From Thermoanaerobaculia bacterium (GTDB lineage: Bacteria; Acidobacteriota; Thermoanaerobaculia; UBA5066): 64,000 nt of DNA. The stretch's first letter is position 1, and the number at the start of each line of letters is the position of its first letter. The position numbers and the translations under genes are program-made. Shown here one piece after another: positions 26,261 through 35,360 of this stretch. The stretch spans positions 144,884-208,883 of the forward strand of contig JAJVIN010000046.1 in assembly GCA_022071945.1 (NCBI GenBank). Direction: 5' to 3'. The notes beneath the pieces are model-generated. The model had not been told where the DNA came from, did no database searches, and was given only the letters and a program-made list of their open reading frames with translations.

Positions 26261-27466
26261 GTGAAGCCCTCGACATCCTCCGCCTTGCCCATTGTCTTCG
26301 TGACGGTCTTCATCGACCTGATGGGCTTCGGCATCGTGATCCCCCTGTTGCCGCTCTACGCCCAGAAGTACGACCCGTCACCCGTGGAATTCGGGCTTCT
26401 GATGGCGAGCTTCTCGGCGATGCAGTTTCTGTTCGCCCCGTTTCTTGGCTGGCTCTCGGACCGCTACGGACGCCGGCCCGTGATGGTGCTCTCGCTTCTG
26501 GGCTCGGCCGGGGGCTATGTGCTCTTCGCCCTGGCCCACTCGCTTCCTCTCCTCTTCGCCTCGCGAATCCTCGCCGGGATGATGGGAGGCAACATCGGAA
26601 CGGCCCAGGCGGTGATCGCCGACGTGACGACGGGACCGGCGCGGGCGCGAGGGATGGGGTTGATCGGGATGGCGTTCGGCCTCGGCTTCATCCTGGGACC
26701 GGCGATCGGGGGCTTTTCGGTGAAGCTGGGTCCTTCGGCGCCCGGATTCGTGGCCGCGAGCCTTTCTCTGGCCGCGTGTCTGTGGGCCACGTTCCGGCTC
26801 CCCGAGACCCGTCCCGCTGGCGCCGTTCTGGCTCGCGGCTTCCATTTCTTCCCCGGCGCTGCTTTCGCCAGCGCTGCGCGCCGTCAGACCATCCGGCCCC
26901 TTCTGGCCGTCGCGTTTCTCGCCACGACGGCCTTCGCGGCCTTCGAGGCGACCTTCGCCCAGTTCCTGGCGACCTCCTACAAGTTCAACCCGTCCGAGAC
27001 GGCCTGGGCCTTCGTGATTTCGGGCGTGACCTCCGTCACGGTGCAGGGGGGGCTCATCCGGCACCTGGTGCCCAAGTTCGGCGAGATCCGGCTGATGCTC
27101 GCCGGCAGCCTGATGATCGCCTGCGCCTTCATGGTCCTCCTGAGCGTCCCTCCCGTGGGCGTGCTCTTTGCCTCGATCGTCCTGCTGTCGGGCGGCGCCG
27201 GGATCATGAATCCCTCCCTGATGACGCTCGTCTCCCGGCGGTCCGAGGCCCACGAGCAGGGAGAGATCCTCGGAGTCTTCCAGTCGATGTCGTCGCTCGG
27301 GAGGATCTTCGGCCCCTTCGCTGGCGAGAACATCTTCCTTCGCATCGGCCCCCCCGGGGCCTACGGCACATCCGGGGCCCTGTACGGCCTGGCGGCGCTC
27401 CTGATCGCCGCGACCGCGGGCGGAGGGGCGCGCGAGGACGCCCTGGGAAAGGAGAAAGCGGACTGA
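26261..27466 (+). CDS. Major facilitator superfamily transporter, TetA-like
   Basis: 401-residue, 12-helix drug/proton antiporter-type MFS protein of the inner membrane. The start VFVTVFIDLMGFGIVIPLLPLYA is the TetA/Bmr-type helix 1. The MFS loop 2-3 signature is GWLSDRYGRRPVMVLSLLGSAGGY, and motif C-like glycine-rich GLIGMAFGLGFILGPAIGG is present in helix 5. GTG start, with TATAGT 9 nt upstream. Its stop overlaps the ATG of the next gene (TGATG), so SufT is co-transcribed. Substrate unknown; the pairing with an Fe-S gene may be incidental. Confidence 0.9.
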   Translation: MKPSTSSALPIVFVTVFIDLMGFGIVIPLLPLYAQKYDPSPVEFGLLMASFSAMQFLFAPFLGWLSDRYGRRPVMVLSLLGSAGGYVLFALAHSLPLLFASRILAGMMGGNIGTAQAVIADVTTGPARARGMGLIGMAFGLGFILGPAIGGFSVKLGPSAPGFVAASLSLAACLWATFRLPETRPAGAVLARGFHFFPGAAFASAARRQTIRPLLAVAFLATTAFAAFEATFAQFLATSYKFNPSETAWAFVISGVTSVTVQGGLIRHLVPKFGEIRLMLAGSLMIACAFMVLLSVPPVGVLFASIVLLSGGAGIMNPSLMTLVSRRSEAHEQGEILGVFQSMSSLGRIFGPFAGENIFLRIGPPGAYGTSGALYGLAALLIAATAGGGAREDALGKEKAD

Positions 27467-28023
27467 TGTCGTCTCACGAGCACCACCACCTCAGGCGCCA
27501 GGTCCGGGCGACACAGGTCCCCGGCGGCGCCTCGGTTCTCCTTCCCGAGGGGACCCACGTCCACGTGACGCAGGCCCTCGGGGGCAGCTACACGGTCGAG
27601 GCACCCGATCTGGGTGGACTTTTTCGGATCGAGGCCCGCGATGGGGATGCGCTCGGCCTCGCCCCTCCCGAGGAGGAAGAGGCCCCTCGAAAGAGGGCCC
27701 CTCTGACAGGGACCCAGCTCGAGGAGGCAGTGTGGAACCAGCTGCGGACGTGCTACGACCCCGAGATTCCGATCAACATCGTCGACCTCGGACTCATCTA
27801 CGATCTCACGCTGGCCCCGATGAAGGGGGGAACCCGCGTCGGCGTGAAGATGACGCTGACGGCACCGGGCTGCGGCATGGGTCCGGCGATCGCCTCGGAT
27901 GCCCGGGGAAAGATCGAATCGGTCCCCGGCGTCACCGAGGCGGAGGTCGAGATCATCTGGGACCCGCCATGGAGCGCCTTCATGATGACGCCCGAGGCCC
28001 GAAAAACCCTGGGGTTGGCCTAG
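27466..28023 (+). CDS. sufT: SufT-like MIP18/DUF59 Fe-S cluster assembly protein
   Basis: 185 residues. An N-terminal region of about 80 residues (His-rich SSHEHHHLRRQ, then GTHVHVTQALGGSYTVEAPDLGGLFRIEARDGDALGL) is found in the SufT subfamily. The C-terminal DUF59 domain reads LEEAVWNQLRTCYDPEIPINIVDLGLIYDL, VKMTLTAPGCGMGPAIASDARGKI and VEIIWDPPWSAFMMTPEARKTLGL, with the conserved DPE and the reactive Cys in APGCGMG. It acts as an auxiliary maturation factor for Fe-S enzymes. AAAGGAG 11 nt upstream of the ATG, which overlaps the MFS stop. Confidence 0.9.
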   Translation: MSSHEHHHLRRQVRATQVPGGASVLLPEGTHVHVTQALGGSYTVEAPDLGGLFRIEARDGDALGLAPPEEEEAPRKRAPLTGTQLEEAVWNQLRTCYDPEIPINIVDLGLIYDLTLAPMKGGTRVGVKMTLTAPGCGMGPAIASDARGKIESVPGVTEAEVEIIWDPPWSAFMMTPEARKTLGLA

Positions 28024-28026
28024 AGC

Positions 28027-29169
28027 CTACGCCTGCCGGAGCGTGAGGATCGAGCGATTCCCGGCCTCGCCGAGAGGCTGATACATCAGGGCGCCGCCGA
28101 GGCCCCGCAAGATCTCGGCGGCCTCGGCGAGGGCCCGAATCCCGGCCCGGTTCAGGGTTGACCTGCCGAGAGTCCGGAAGTCCTCGACGGGCTCGGACAG
28201 GAGGGCTCGCGCATTGTTGGACACGAGGATCTGAACCCAGGGCGGAAGCGTTCCCGTCTCGACCTGGATGCTCCGCTTGCGAGCGACCGTCGACTCCTCG
28301 CCGCTGGCGTCCCGGCTGCGCCGGAGGGCATCCCGGCCACTGATCAGGATGAGGAGAAAAACCTCGGTCAGACGGTCCTCGTCGGCCCAGACGAGAGGCG
28401 GCGGCTCGGGGATGTCGTTCCTCAGCCTCACGCGAGCGGTTCTGAGCGAACGTCCCACGATCCGGGCGGCCCGTTCGAGGCAGGTCGAGGGATCGACGGG
28501 ACCGGGGAGCGGAGCACGCGGCGAGACAAGCCGGTTCAGACTTCCCATCTCGTCGCCGAACCGCTTCAGGCCGCCCAGGGTCTCGCTCAGACGCGCGTGC
28601 GTTGCCTTCAGCTCGGGACTCACGGTCCATCCCGGGGTGGATTCCAGACACCAGAGGGCCTTCTTCAGCCCCTCCTCGAACGTCGAGGACAGGCTGGCGA
28701 AGTCGGATGTGACGTCGCCAAGGGTCGTCGCGAGCCACTCGGCCCGGGCACCGCCGCTCAGGACCGGGAGCGGCTCGGGCTGGCGGAAGCTCCAGACGGT
28801 TTCCGAGAGGGCGCCCCCTGGATCGAAGCGGCCGGCGACCGCCCCTCGAGCGAGAACGCTGCCCGATCGCCCGAGAAGCCGCAGCTCCACCTCGATCGTT
28901 CGCCCCGCTTCCCCTGCAATCTGAAGAAGCCGCCTCACGGCGTCGTGGCTCACCGGGTCGAAGAGACTCACGACGGGACGGCCGGCGAGCTCATCCTGTC
29001 CGCGGCCGAGGAGGGTCGAAAGCACAGGATTGAGCCGAACGAGGGCTCCCGAGGCGTCCGCGACAGCCACCGGGAACGCGATGAAGTCGATGAGGACGTC
29101 TCCGCCGGCACCAACCGCCGGGAGGGCCTCTTCGAAGACGTTGTCGAGGAATTCGGGAGCGTCGGTCAT
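28027..29169 (-). CDS. PAS-domain protein with degenerate histidine-kinase core
   Basis: 380 residues. An N-terminal PAS domain (FIAFPVAVADASGALVRLNPVLSTLLGRGQDELAGRPVVSLFDP) is followed by a helical segment where HisKA would be (ARAEWLATTLGDVTSDFASLSSTFEEGLKKALW). No H-E/D-x-x-N/T phosphoacceptor motif is visible. A HATPase-like C-terminal half (LVWADEDRLTEVFLLILISGRDAL) has lost the N-box Asn and shows no clear DxGxG or GxGLG boxes (LAEAAEILRGLGGALMYQPLGEAGNRSILTLRQA keeps only the fold end). It probably senses or scaffolds rather than phosphorylates. Start ATG 29169 has no Shine-Dalgarno. It is divergent from the thioesterase gene. Confidence 0.75.
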   Translation of the reverse strand: MTDAPEFLDNVFEEALPAVGAGGDVLIDFIAFPVAVADASGALVRLNPVLSTLLGRGQDELAGRPVVSLFDPVSHDAVRRLLQIAGEAGRTIEVELRLLGRSGSVLARGAVAGRFDPGGALSETVWSFRQPEPLPVLSGGARAEWLATTLGDVTSDFASLSSTFEEGLKKALWCLESTPGWTVSPELKATHARLSETLGGLKRFGDEMGSLNRLVSPRAPLPGPVDPSTCLERAARIVGRSLRTARVRLRNDIPEPPPLVWADEDRLTEVFLLILISGRDALRRSRDASGEESTVARKRSIQVETGTLPPWVQILVSNNARALLSEPVEDFRTLGRSTLNRAGIRALAEAAEILRGLGGALMYQPLGEAGNRSILTLRQA

Positions 29170-29223
29170 GACGGTCTGCCGCGCCCGTCACCCCCCGCCG
29201 ATCCAGGCAGGAGGAAACTGCGG

Positions 29224-29229
29224 TAGATT
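29224..29229 (+). promoter_or_regulatory. -10 box for thioesterase gene; leaderless start predicted
   Basis: TAGATT, 9 nt before ATG 29239. An AGGAGG at 29209 lies too far upstream (about 25 nt) to act as the ribosome site and would be outside the transcript. Confidence 0.45.
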
Positions 29230-29238
29230 GATTCTTCC

Positions 29239-29721
29239 ATGAGAGACGTCCGGCTCCCAGACTTCTCGTTCACTTTTCCCGTCCAGGTTTGGTTCCGGGA
29301 TCTCGACGCGATGGGGCACGTCAACAACGCGGTGTACCTGAGCTACTGCGAACAGGCCCGCACGGAGTACTGGCTCTCCCTGATGGGCCGGGAGCCCAAC
29401 GAGTTCGAGATCGACCCGAGGCGGCTCGGATTCGTGGTGGTTCACATCGAGTGCTCCTTCCACTCCCCCGCGTTTCTGGGCCAGCCCCTCCTGGTCGGAT
29501 GCCGCCTTTCGGACATCAAGACCACGTCCTTCGATTTCCACTACCGCATCATCTCCGCGGAGAAGGACGCGAGCGACACCGACTTCCGGCTCGTGGCGAC
29601 CGGAAAGTCCGTGCAGGTCCTCTACGACTGGAACGGCAAGAAGAAGATCCCGTTCTCGGAGGAACTCAAGGCCAGGATCGCGGCAAGGGAAGGCTCCTCG
29701 CTGAAGATCCACGGCGGATAG
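29239..29721 (+). CDS. Hot-dog fold acyl-CoA thioesterase (4HBT family)
   Basis: 160 residues. Hydrolyses acyl-CoA thioesters in the cytoplasm. [33 protein letters not shown] carries the 4HBT catalytic Asp and the HVNN motif, followed by [28 protein letters not shown], the typical second half of the domain. Closest in form to the FcbC/YbgC-type thioesterases; the acyl substrate is not predictable. Convergent with the large sensor kinase gene, 20 nt away. Confidence 0.88.
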   Translation: MRDVRLPDFSFTFPVQVWFRDLDAMGHVNNAVYLSYCEQARTEYWLSLMGREPNEFEIDPRRLGFVVVHIECSFHSPAFLGQPLLVGCRLSDIKTTSFDFHYRIISAEKDASDTDFRLVATGKSVQVLYDWNGKKKIPFSEELKARIAAREGSSLKIHGG

Positions 29722-29740
29722 GGCGCCAGACGCCACCCGG

Positions 29741-32700
29741 TCAGCTTGTCTCCCCGTTGATGTTGGCGGGCAGGGTCACGGTGAACGTCGACCCATCGCC
29801 AGGCCGGCTCTCCACCGAGATGTCTCCCGACATCATGCGAGCCAGCCTCCGGCTGATCGCCAGGCCGAGGCCGGTTCCCCCGTACTTCCGCGCGGTCCCC
29901 GGGTCCGCCTGAGTGAAGGAGGCGAACAACCTCGCCGTCTGTTCCTCGGTCATCCCGATGCCCGTGTCGGAGACGGTGAAGACGACCGTCGGAGGCCTCG
30001 CCGTCTCGTCTCTCCCCGCCGTGAGCCTCACCGTTCCATTCGATGTGAACTTGGCCGCGTTGGAGAGCAGATTGAACAGGATCTGACGAACGCGAGTCGG
30101 GTCGGTCCGGCTCACGCCGAGGCTCTCGAGGCCGGACACCTGAAGCTTGTTCCCGTTCTTTGCGATCAGGGGCTCGACCGTGGACAGGGTTCCTTCCACG
30201 ACGGGAGCCAGCGCGACTTCCTCCAGGGCTAGTTCGAGGCGCCCGGCCTCGATCTTCGAGAAATCCAGGACGTCATTGATCAGGGCGAGCTGGTGCTGGG
30301 CGGCCCCCCGGATCTTGGCGAGATCCGCCGTGAAGTCGACGAGTTGAAGCTCCTGCGCCTGCTCGGAGAGAAGCTCGCTGTAGCCGATGATGGCGTTCAG
30401 CGGTGTTCGGAGCTCGTGGGTGACACCGGCCAGGAACTGGCTCTTGGCCCCGCTCGCCTCCTCGGCCCGGATCCGGAGGGCCTCCGCCTCCTCGCGGCGC
30501 CCTTCGGCCAGGAGCCGCAGCTGATCGGCCTCTTTCTGGGCGGCCTCGGCCCTCTCGAGCGCCGCCTCGGCCCGGTCCTTTTCGAACGTCAAGCTCCGGG
30601 TACGGTCTTCCACGAGAAGGGAGAGCTCCTTCGCTCGCCTTCTCAAGAATCGCACCCTCAGCCCGTGCCCTGCCCCCGCGACGGCCGCGAGCGCCGCCGC
30701 GCAGAGGCCGTAGAACCACCATGTCTGGAAAAACAGGGGCGCCACCACGATCGCGACGGCCGCGCCCTCCCGGTTCCAGATTCCGTCGTCGTTGGCCGCG
30801 ATCACCCGGAAGCGGTAGGTGCCGGGCGGGAGCTTCGTGTAGTACGCCGTCCGGCGATGATCCGCATCGACCCAGTCCCGGTCGTAACCCTCCATCCGGT
30901 AGCGAAACCGCACCCTCTCGGGGATCCGGAGGCTCGTGGCCGTGTAACGGATCTCGAGGGTGTCTCTCCCCGGCGGAACATCGACCGCCGAGGAGTGGGC
31001 GAGCCTCGAGCCGTCGATCTGGATGTCCTCGATGAAGACCGGGGGCTCCAGCGGGTTTGCGGGCTTCTTCCCCGGATTCGTCACCGCGGCACCCCTCAGG
31101 GTCGCGAACCAGAGGCGCCCCTTCGAGTCCCGAAAACCCGCGGGTTCACCCGCCCCGTTGCACTCCTGCGACCTCAGGCCGTCCAGAGTTCCGAACGAGA
31201 CGTACGGGATGGACTTCAACCTGCCCCGGGAATAGAGACCGATGTCGGCCTTCAAAACGCGGCAGATGCCACGGTTGCTCGTCAGCCAGAGACCGCCCTG
31301 GCGGTCGTCCACCACCTCGTAGACCGTGCCGTCGAAGAGGCCGTCGGCCTCGCTGAACGTCCGGAACCTCCCTTCCTCCGAACGGAAGAGCCCGCCTCCA
31401 AGGGTCCCTCCCCAGAGGACGCCGTCCTCGTCCTCGTGAAGGGAATAGACCACCTCGCGGGGCAGCCCCTTGTCGATTCCGTAGGTCTCCAGCTCGGCGC
31501 CCCGAATCCGGCAGAGGCCGCCCTCGACGGTTCCCACCCAGATCGAGCCATCCCGGGTCGCCTGCAGCGACCGGAGCCGGTGGCTCGGCAATCCGTCCTT
31601 CTCTGTCAGGGTCACGAATCCGCGTTCGGAGAGCCGCGACAGCCCTCCCTCACCCGCGACCCACAGCGTCCCCTCCCGGTCTTCCACGACCGAGAAGAGC
31701 TCGGGGCTCGGCAGGCCGGGAGGGACGAGATCCGGCCGGACCTTCCCTTCCCTGATGACGGAAAGCCCTCCCTTGGTCGCGAGCCACACGAGGCCCTGCC
31801 GGTCCTCCCAGATCGAGACGACCGTCTCGTCGGGCAGCCCGTCCTTCTTTCCCCACGCCGTGATCCCCCCGTTTGCGACGCGGAAGACTCCCCCGCCCCA
31901 GCTGCCGATCCAGAGACTGCCGTCCCGGGTCTCCCGGATGGTCAGGATGATGTCGGAGCCAAGGCCTTCCGCCTTTCCCAGGACCGAGAAGGGCGCGTCG
32001 CGAAGGCGGTGAAGCCCGCCAGCGCCGACGCCGAACCAGAGGCTCCCTTCGCGATCCTCCAGAAGCGGGAAGACCTGGCTGGGGGAGATCCCTTCCTTTT
32101 CACCCACGCACGAAATGCTCCCCGCGGCGAGCCGGCACAGGCCCGCATTCGTCGCGATCCACAGGCTCTGATCACGGTCGAAAAGGAGGGAGTGGATGCG
32201 ATCGCTGAGGAGGCCGTCGCGGGTCCCGAGCCTGAGGATCGCTCCGTCCCTGATCTGGTTGAGACCCTGAAGCGATCCCGCCCAGACGCTTCCGTCTGGC
32301 CCTTCCGCCAGCCCGCGGATCCGGTCGCTCGACAGGCCCTCCCGGCTCGTCAGGAGCTCGAGCCGCCCATCCGGGTGACGACGAGTCAGTCCACCCGTCG
32401 TCGCGATCCACAGGCTCCCATCCTTTCCGGCCAGAAGCGACGCGACCTCGTCACTGCCGAGGCCGTCCCTGTGCTGGATCAGAGAGAACGAGCCATTCGC
32501 AAGCCGTGCGAGCCCCCCTCCCCACGTCCCGATCCACAGGACACCGGCCGCATCCTCCGCCAGGCACCGAACCTGGTTCGACGGCAGGCCGTCCTTCGTC
32601 GTGAAAAGCCTGAACTTCGCTCCATCGAACGAAGTGAGGCCCGAGGGAGTCCCGATCCAGAGCCGTCCGGACTTGCTGGCGAGGAGGGCATAGATCAGGT

Positions 32701-33001
32701 TGTGAGGCAGCTCGGGGGTATTGCCGCGATGAAAGGCCGTGAAGCGAATCCCATCGAACTTGACGACCCCCTCCTCGGTTCCGATCCAGAGATATCCATC
32801 CGGTGTCTGTGCCAGGGAGAGGGCGGTGTTCTGCGGAAGCCCATCCTCCGCCCACCAGGAGGAGTGCACGTACTGCGTCACGGCCGTTTCGGGCGTGAGA
32901 GCCTTGCAGGGCGAAGCGGCCAGGATCATCAACCCGGCCAGGAACCCCGAAACCTGTCGAGAACACATCCGTCCCCGTCCACCGGGTGGGCGAAAGGCCA
33001 T
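29741..33001 (-). CDS. Large membrane sensor histidine kinase with two-component-regulator propeller repeats
   Basis: 1086 residues. Signal/anchor ([16 protein letters not shown]), then two seven-bladed beta-propellers made of Reg_prop repeats ([38 protein letters not shown] and more). A Y_Y_Y domain ends at about 743 ([32 protein letters not shown]), a TM helix lies at about 762-782, and a coiled coil follows. HisKA has phosphoacceptor His862 ([17 protein letters not shown]). The HATPase has an N-box (NLLSNAAKF), DTGIGM and [14 protein letters not shown]. Unlike Bacteroides hybrid systems it ends here, with no receiver or AraC domain. The start at 33001 is preferred over 32968 since TAACAT lies 7 nt before it. 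Relatives often sense polysaccharide breakdown products; the ligand here is unknown. Confidence 0.9.
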   Translation of the reverse strand: MAFRPPGGRGRMCSRQVSGFLAGLMILAASPCKALTPETAVTQYVHSSWWAEDGLPQNTALSLAQTPDGYLWIGTEEGVVKFDGIRFTAFHRGNTPELPHNLIYALLASKSGRLWIGTPSGLTSFDGAKFRLFTTKDGLPSNQVRCLAEDAAGVLWIGTWGGGLARLANGSFSLIQHRDGLGSDEVASLLAGKDGSLWIATTGGLTRRHPDGRLELLTSREGLSSDRIRGLAEGPDGSVWAGSLQGLNQIRDGAILRLGTRDGLLSDRIHSLLFDRDQSLWIATNAGLCRLAAGSISCVGEKEGISPSQVFPLLEDREGSLWFGVGAGGLHRLRDAPFSVLGKAEGLGSDIILTIRETRDGSLWIGSWGGGVFRVANGGITAWGKKDGLPDETVVSIWEDRQGLVWLATKGGLSVIREGKVRPDLVPPGLPSPELFSVVEDREGTLWVAGEGGLSRLSERGFVTLTEKDGLPSHRLRSLQATRDGSIWVGTVEGGLCRIRGAELETYGIDKGLPREVVYSLHEDEDGVLWGGTLGGGLFRSEEGRFRTFSEADGLFDGTVYEVVDDRQGGLWLTSNRGICRVLKADIGLYSRGRLKSIPYVSFGTLDGLRSQECNGAGEPAGFRDSKGRLWFATLRGAAVTNPGKKPANPLEPPVFIEDIQIDGSRLAHSSAVDVPPGRDTLEIRYTATSLRIPERVRFRYRMEGYDRDWVDADHRRTAYYTKLPPGTYRFRVIAANDDGIWNREGAAVAIVVAPLFFQTWWFYGLCAAALAAVAGAGHGLRVRFLRRRAKELSLLVEDRTRSLTFEKDRAEAALERAEAAQKEADQLRLLAEGRREEAEALRIRAEEASGAKSQFLAGVTHELRTPLNAIIGYSELLSEQAQELQLVDFTADLAKIRGAAQHQLALINDVLDFSKIEAGRLELALEEVALAPVVEGTLSTVEPLIAKNGNKLQVSGLESLGVSRTDPTRVRQILFNLLSNAAKFTSNGTVRLTAGRDETARPPTVVFTVSDTGIGMTEEQTARLFASFTQADPGTARKYGGTGLGLAISRRLARMMSGDISVESRPGDGSTFTVTLPANINGETS

Positions 33002-33008
33002 CTTCGTG

Positions 33009-33014
33009 ATGTTA
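33009..33014 (-). promoter_or_regulatory. -10 box for sensor kinase; leaderless start predicted
   Basis: On the minus strand TAACAT followed by 7 nt and ATG 33001; no ribosome site. The divergent NifS-SelD gene starts 82 nt away and has GACAAT (33068-33073) 9 nt before its own ATG. Confidence 0.45.
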
Positions 33015-33082
33015 GCGCCGGGTAGCGCGTGAGGTGAACGAAGAAGAAGCGGCGCCCCGGCCGGGCGGACAATACCGGCACG

Positions 33083-35290
33083 ATGGATCCCATCTATCTC
33101 GACACGAACGCGACCACCCCGATCGACCCCGCCGTGGCCGAAGCGATGCTGCCGTACCTGAGGCAGCACTTCGGCAATCCCTCGAGCAGCCACCCGTATG
33201 GCTCGAGAGCCCGGAAGGCCGTCGAGGAAGCTCGGGCCCAGGTGGCTGCGCTTCTCGGAGCCGAGACGGCGGAGATCGTCTTCACGAGCGGCGGAACCGA
33301 GGGGAACAACTCGGTCATCTTCGGCGTCGCGAGACTCCTTCGGGAAAGGGGCCGGCACGTCATCATCTCGGCGATCGAGCATCCTGCCGTGATCGAGCCG
33401 TGCGAGGTCCTCGCCTCGGAGGGTTACAGGATCACCCGCCTGCCGGTCGACTCCTGGGGCCGGATCGACCCTTCGGAAGTCGAGGCTGCCCTGACTCCCG
33501 AGACAATCCTGGTCTCGGTCATGCACTCGAACAACGAGGTCGGCACCATCCAGGACATCGCGGCGATCGCCGCCATCGCCAGGTCGCGTGGCGTTTTCGT
33601 CCACACCGACGCGGCCCAGTCGGCCGGGAAAGTCCGTCTCGATGTCCGAGAGCTCGGCGTCGATTTCCTCACCCTGGCGGGCCACAAGCTCTACGCGCCC
33701 AAGGGCATTGGCGCGCTCTTCATCCGCTCGGGGATCGAACTCCCCCGGTTCATTCACGGCGCCTCTCACGAGGCGGGGCGAAGGGCCGGCACCGAGAACG
33801 TCCCCTCGATCGTTGGGCTCGGCAAGGCCTCCGAGGTCGCCCTCAGCAATCTCGAAAGGAATGCCGCCCATTTCATCGAGATGCGAGAACGCCTCTTCGC
33901 GGAACTGACGAGGCGGCTTCCCGGCGCCCGGCGGAACAGCCCGAAGGACGGCTGTCTGCCGAACACACTGAGCATCGGCTTTTACGGCATAGAGGCGAGC
34001 ACGCTTCTCGCCGAGGTTGGCGAGCGTGTGGCGGCCTCGGCGGGCGCGGCGTGCCACGCCGAGGGCGTCACGGTTTCGACGGTCCTGACAGCCATGGGCG
34101 TGCCGCTCGAGTACGCGATGGGCACCGTCCGCTTTTCTGTCGGGCGGTCGACGACGGCCGCCGAGCTCGACGCGGCGGCCGAGATCGTCTCGGCGGCCGT
34201 CGAACGGCTCAGGCCCCATGCCGGCGATACCGTGACGGCCCCGCCGGAGCCGGGACAGATCCGGCTGACGCGGTTCACGCACGGGATGGGGTGCGCGTGC
34301 AAGCTGCGGCCCCAGGACCTCGAGAAGGTGCTCCGGAACCTGCCGAAAACTGGCGACCCGGATGTACTGGTCGGCCCCGAGACCTCCGACGACGCCGCGG
34401 TCTACAGGCTCGGCCCGGACCTCGCCGTGGTCCAGACGGTGGACTTCTTCACCCCCATCGTGGACGACCCGTTCGACTTCGGCGCCATCAGCGCCGCCAA
34501 CTCGCTCAGCGACATCTACGCGATGGGGGCGCGGCCCCTGTTCGCCCTCAGCGTCGTGGGCTTTCCGGCGAAGCGGCTCCCCCTCGAGGTCCTCGAGAAG
34601 ATCCTGGCCGGAGCAGCGGAAATGGCCCGGCAGGCGGGGATCCCGATCCTGGGAGGACACACCGTGGACGACACGGAACCGAAGTTCGGGTTGTCGGTCA
34701 CCGGGGTCGTCCACCCGGAGAGGATCCTGACGAACGCCTCCGCCATGGCTGGCGACGTCCTCGTCCTCACGAAGCCGATTGGCACGGGTATCCTGGCGAC
34801 CGCGGTGAAAATGGGCCAGGCGGGCGATGAAGTGGTCCGCCGGATCGTCTCCGTCATGAAGACTCTGAACCGGGCCGCCGCCGAGGCGATGGAAGAGACC
34901 GGGGTCAACGCCGCGACCGACGTCACGGGTTTCGGGCTCCTCGGACACCTGCGGGAGATGGCCGCTGCGAGCGGCCTGGACGCCGAGCTTCACGCCGGAA
35001 CCATCCCGGTCCTCGAGCCGGCCCGCCGGCTCGCCGCGGCCGGCATCGTGCCGGGAGGCACGATCGAGAACCTGGCTCACGTCTCCCCCCATGTGGATTT
35101 CGCGGCCGGCATCACCCGCGCCGAAAAGCTCGTCCTGGCGGATGCCCAGACCTCGGGCGGGCTCCTGATCGCCGTGGCGAAGGACCGGTCGGACGCGCTT
35201 CTTCAGGCGCTCCGTGACCGGGGGGTCGCGGACGCTCGCGCCATTGGCGGATTCACCAGCCGGGGGGCCGGCCGCATCGGGGTGAGCTGA
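33083..35290 (+). CDS. selD: Bifunctional cysteine desulfurase / selenide, water dikinase fusion
   Basis: 735 residues, two enzymes in one chain. The N-terminal NifS/IscS-type PLP enzyme (1-385) has PLP Lys202 in [14 protein letters not shown], an earlier [10 protein letters not shown] block, and active Cys324 in [10 protein letters not shown]. The C-terminal SelD part (390-735) has the catalytic Cys-x-Cys-Lys at 404-407 ([10 protein letters not shown]), ATP-binding [11 protein letters not shown] and [32 protein letters not shown], and [18 protein letters not shown]. The desulfurase would release selenium from selenocysteine (or supply it from cysteine-type substrates), which SelD converts to selenophosphate for tRNA-Sec or 2-selenouridine. 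The Cys form of SelD is used, with no in-frame UGA. No selA, selB or mnmH is nearby. Confidence 0.94.
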   Translation: MDPIYLDTNATTPIDPAVAEAMLPYLRQHFGNPSSSHPYGSRARKAVEEARAQVAALLGAETAEIVFTSGGTEGNNSVIFGVARLLRERGRHVIISAIEHPAVIEPCEVLASEGYRITRLPVDSWGRIDPSEVEAALTPETILVSVMHSNNEVGTIQDIAAIAAIARSRGVFVHTDAAQSAGKVRLDVRELGVDFLTLAGHKLYAPKGIGALFIRSGIELPRFIHGASHEAGRRAGTENVPSIVGLGKASEVALSNLERNAAHFIEMRERLFAELTRRLPGARRNSPKDGCLPNTLSIGFYGIEASTLLAEVGERVAASAGAACHAEGVTVSTVLTAMGVPLEYAMGTVRFSVGRSTTAAELDAAAEIVSAAVERLRPHAGDTVTAPPEPGQIRLTRFTHGMGCACKLRPQDLEKVLRNLPKTGDPDVLVGPETSDDAAVYRLGPDLAVVQTVDFFTPIVDDPFDFGAISAANSLSDIYAMGARPLFALSVVGFPAKRLPLEVLEKILAGAAEMARQAGIPILGGHTVDDTEPKFGLSVTGVVHPERILTNASAMAGDVLVLTKPIGTGILATAVKMGQAGDEVVRRIVSVMKTLNRAAAEAMEETGVNAATDVTGFGLLGHLREMAAASGLDAELHAGTIPVLEPARRLAAAGIVPGGTIENLAHVSPHVDFAAGITRAEKLVLADAQTSGGLLIAVAKDRSDALLQALRDRGVADARAIGGFTSRGAGRIGVS

Positions 35291-35360
35291 CCGGCCCCTT
35301 CGCCGGATTGCGGGAGAGGTGCCGGGCTTCTATTCTCCTCGCGGGGAGATTCTCGATTTG

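Noticed and set aside
28991..29191. 66-codon frame beginning at GTG near the PAS-protein start
   Set aside because: A different frame over the PAS gene; the product is an Arg-rich shadow.
30293..33025. 910-codon frame antisense to the sensor kinase, and similar long antisense frames at 17803-19875 and 22704-24887
   Set aside because: Low-complexity Arg/Pro/Gly composition, no recognisable domains, no ribosome sites; shadows of real genes on the other strand.
33002..35092. Upstream extension of the sensor kinase frame over the NifS-SelD gene
   Set aside because: The extension is antisense to a well-conserved fusion enzyme; the TAACAT box and signal peptide place the start at 33001.
33083..35290. 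In-frame UGA (selenocysteine) in the SelD domain
   Set aside because: The catalytic position is Cys (TGC at 34292), and no internal TGA interrupts the frame.
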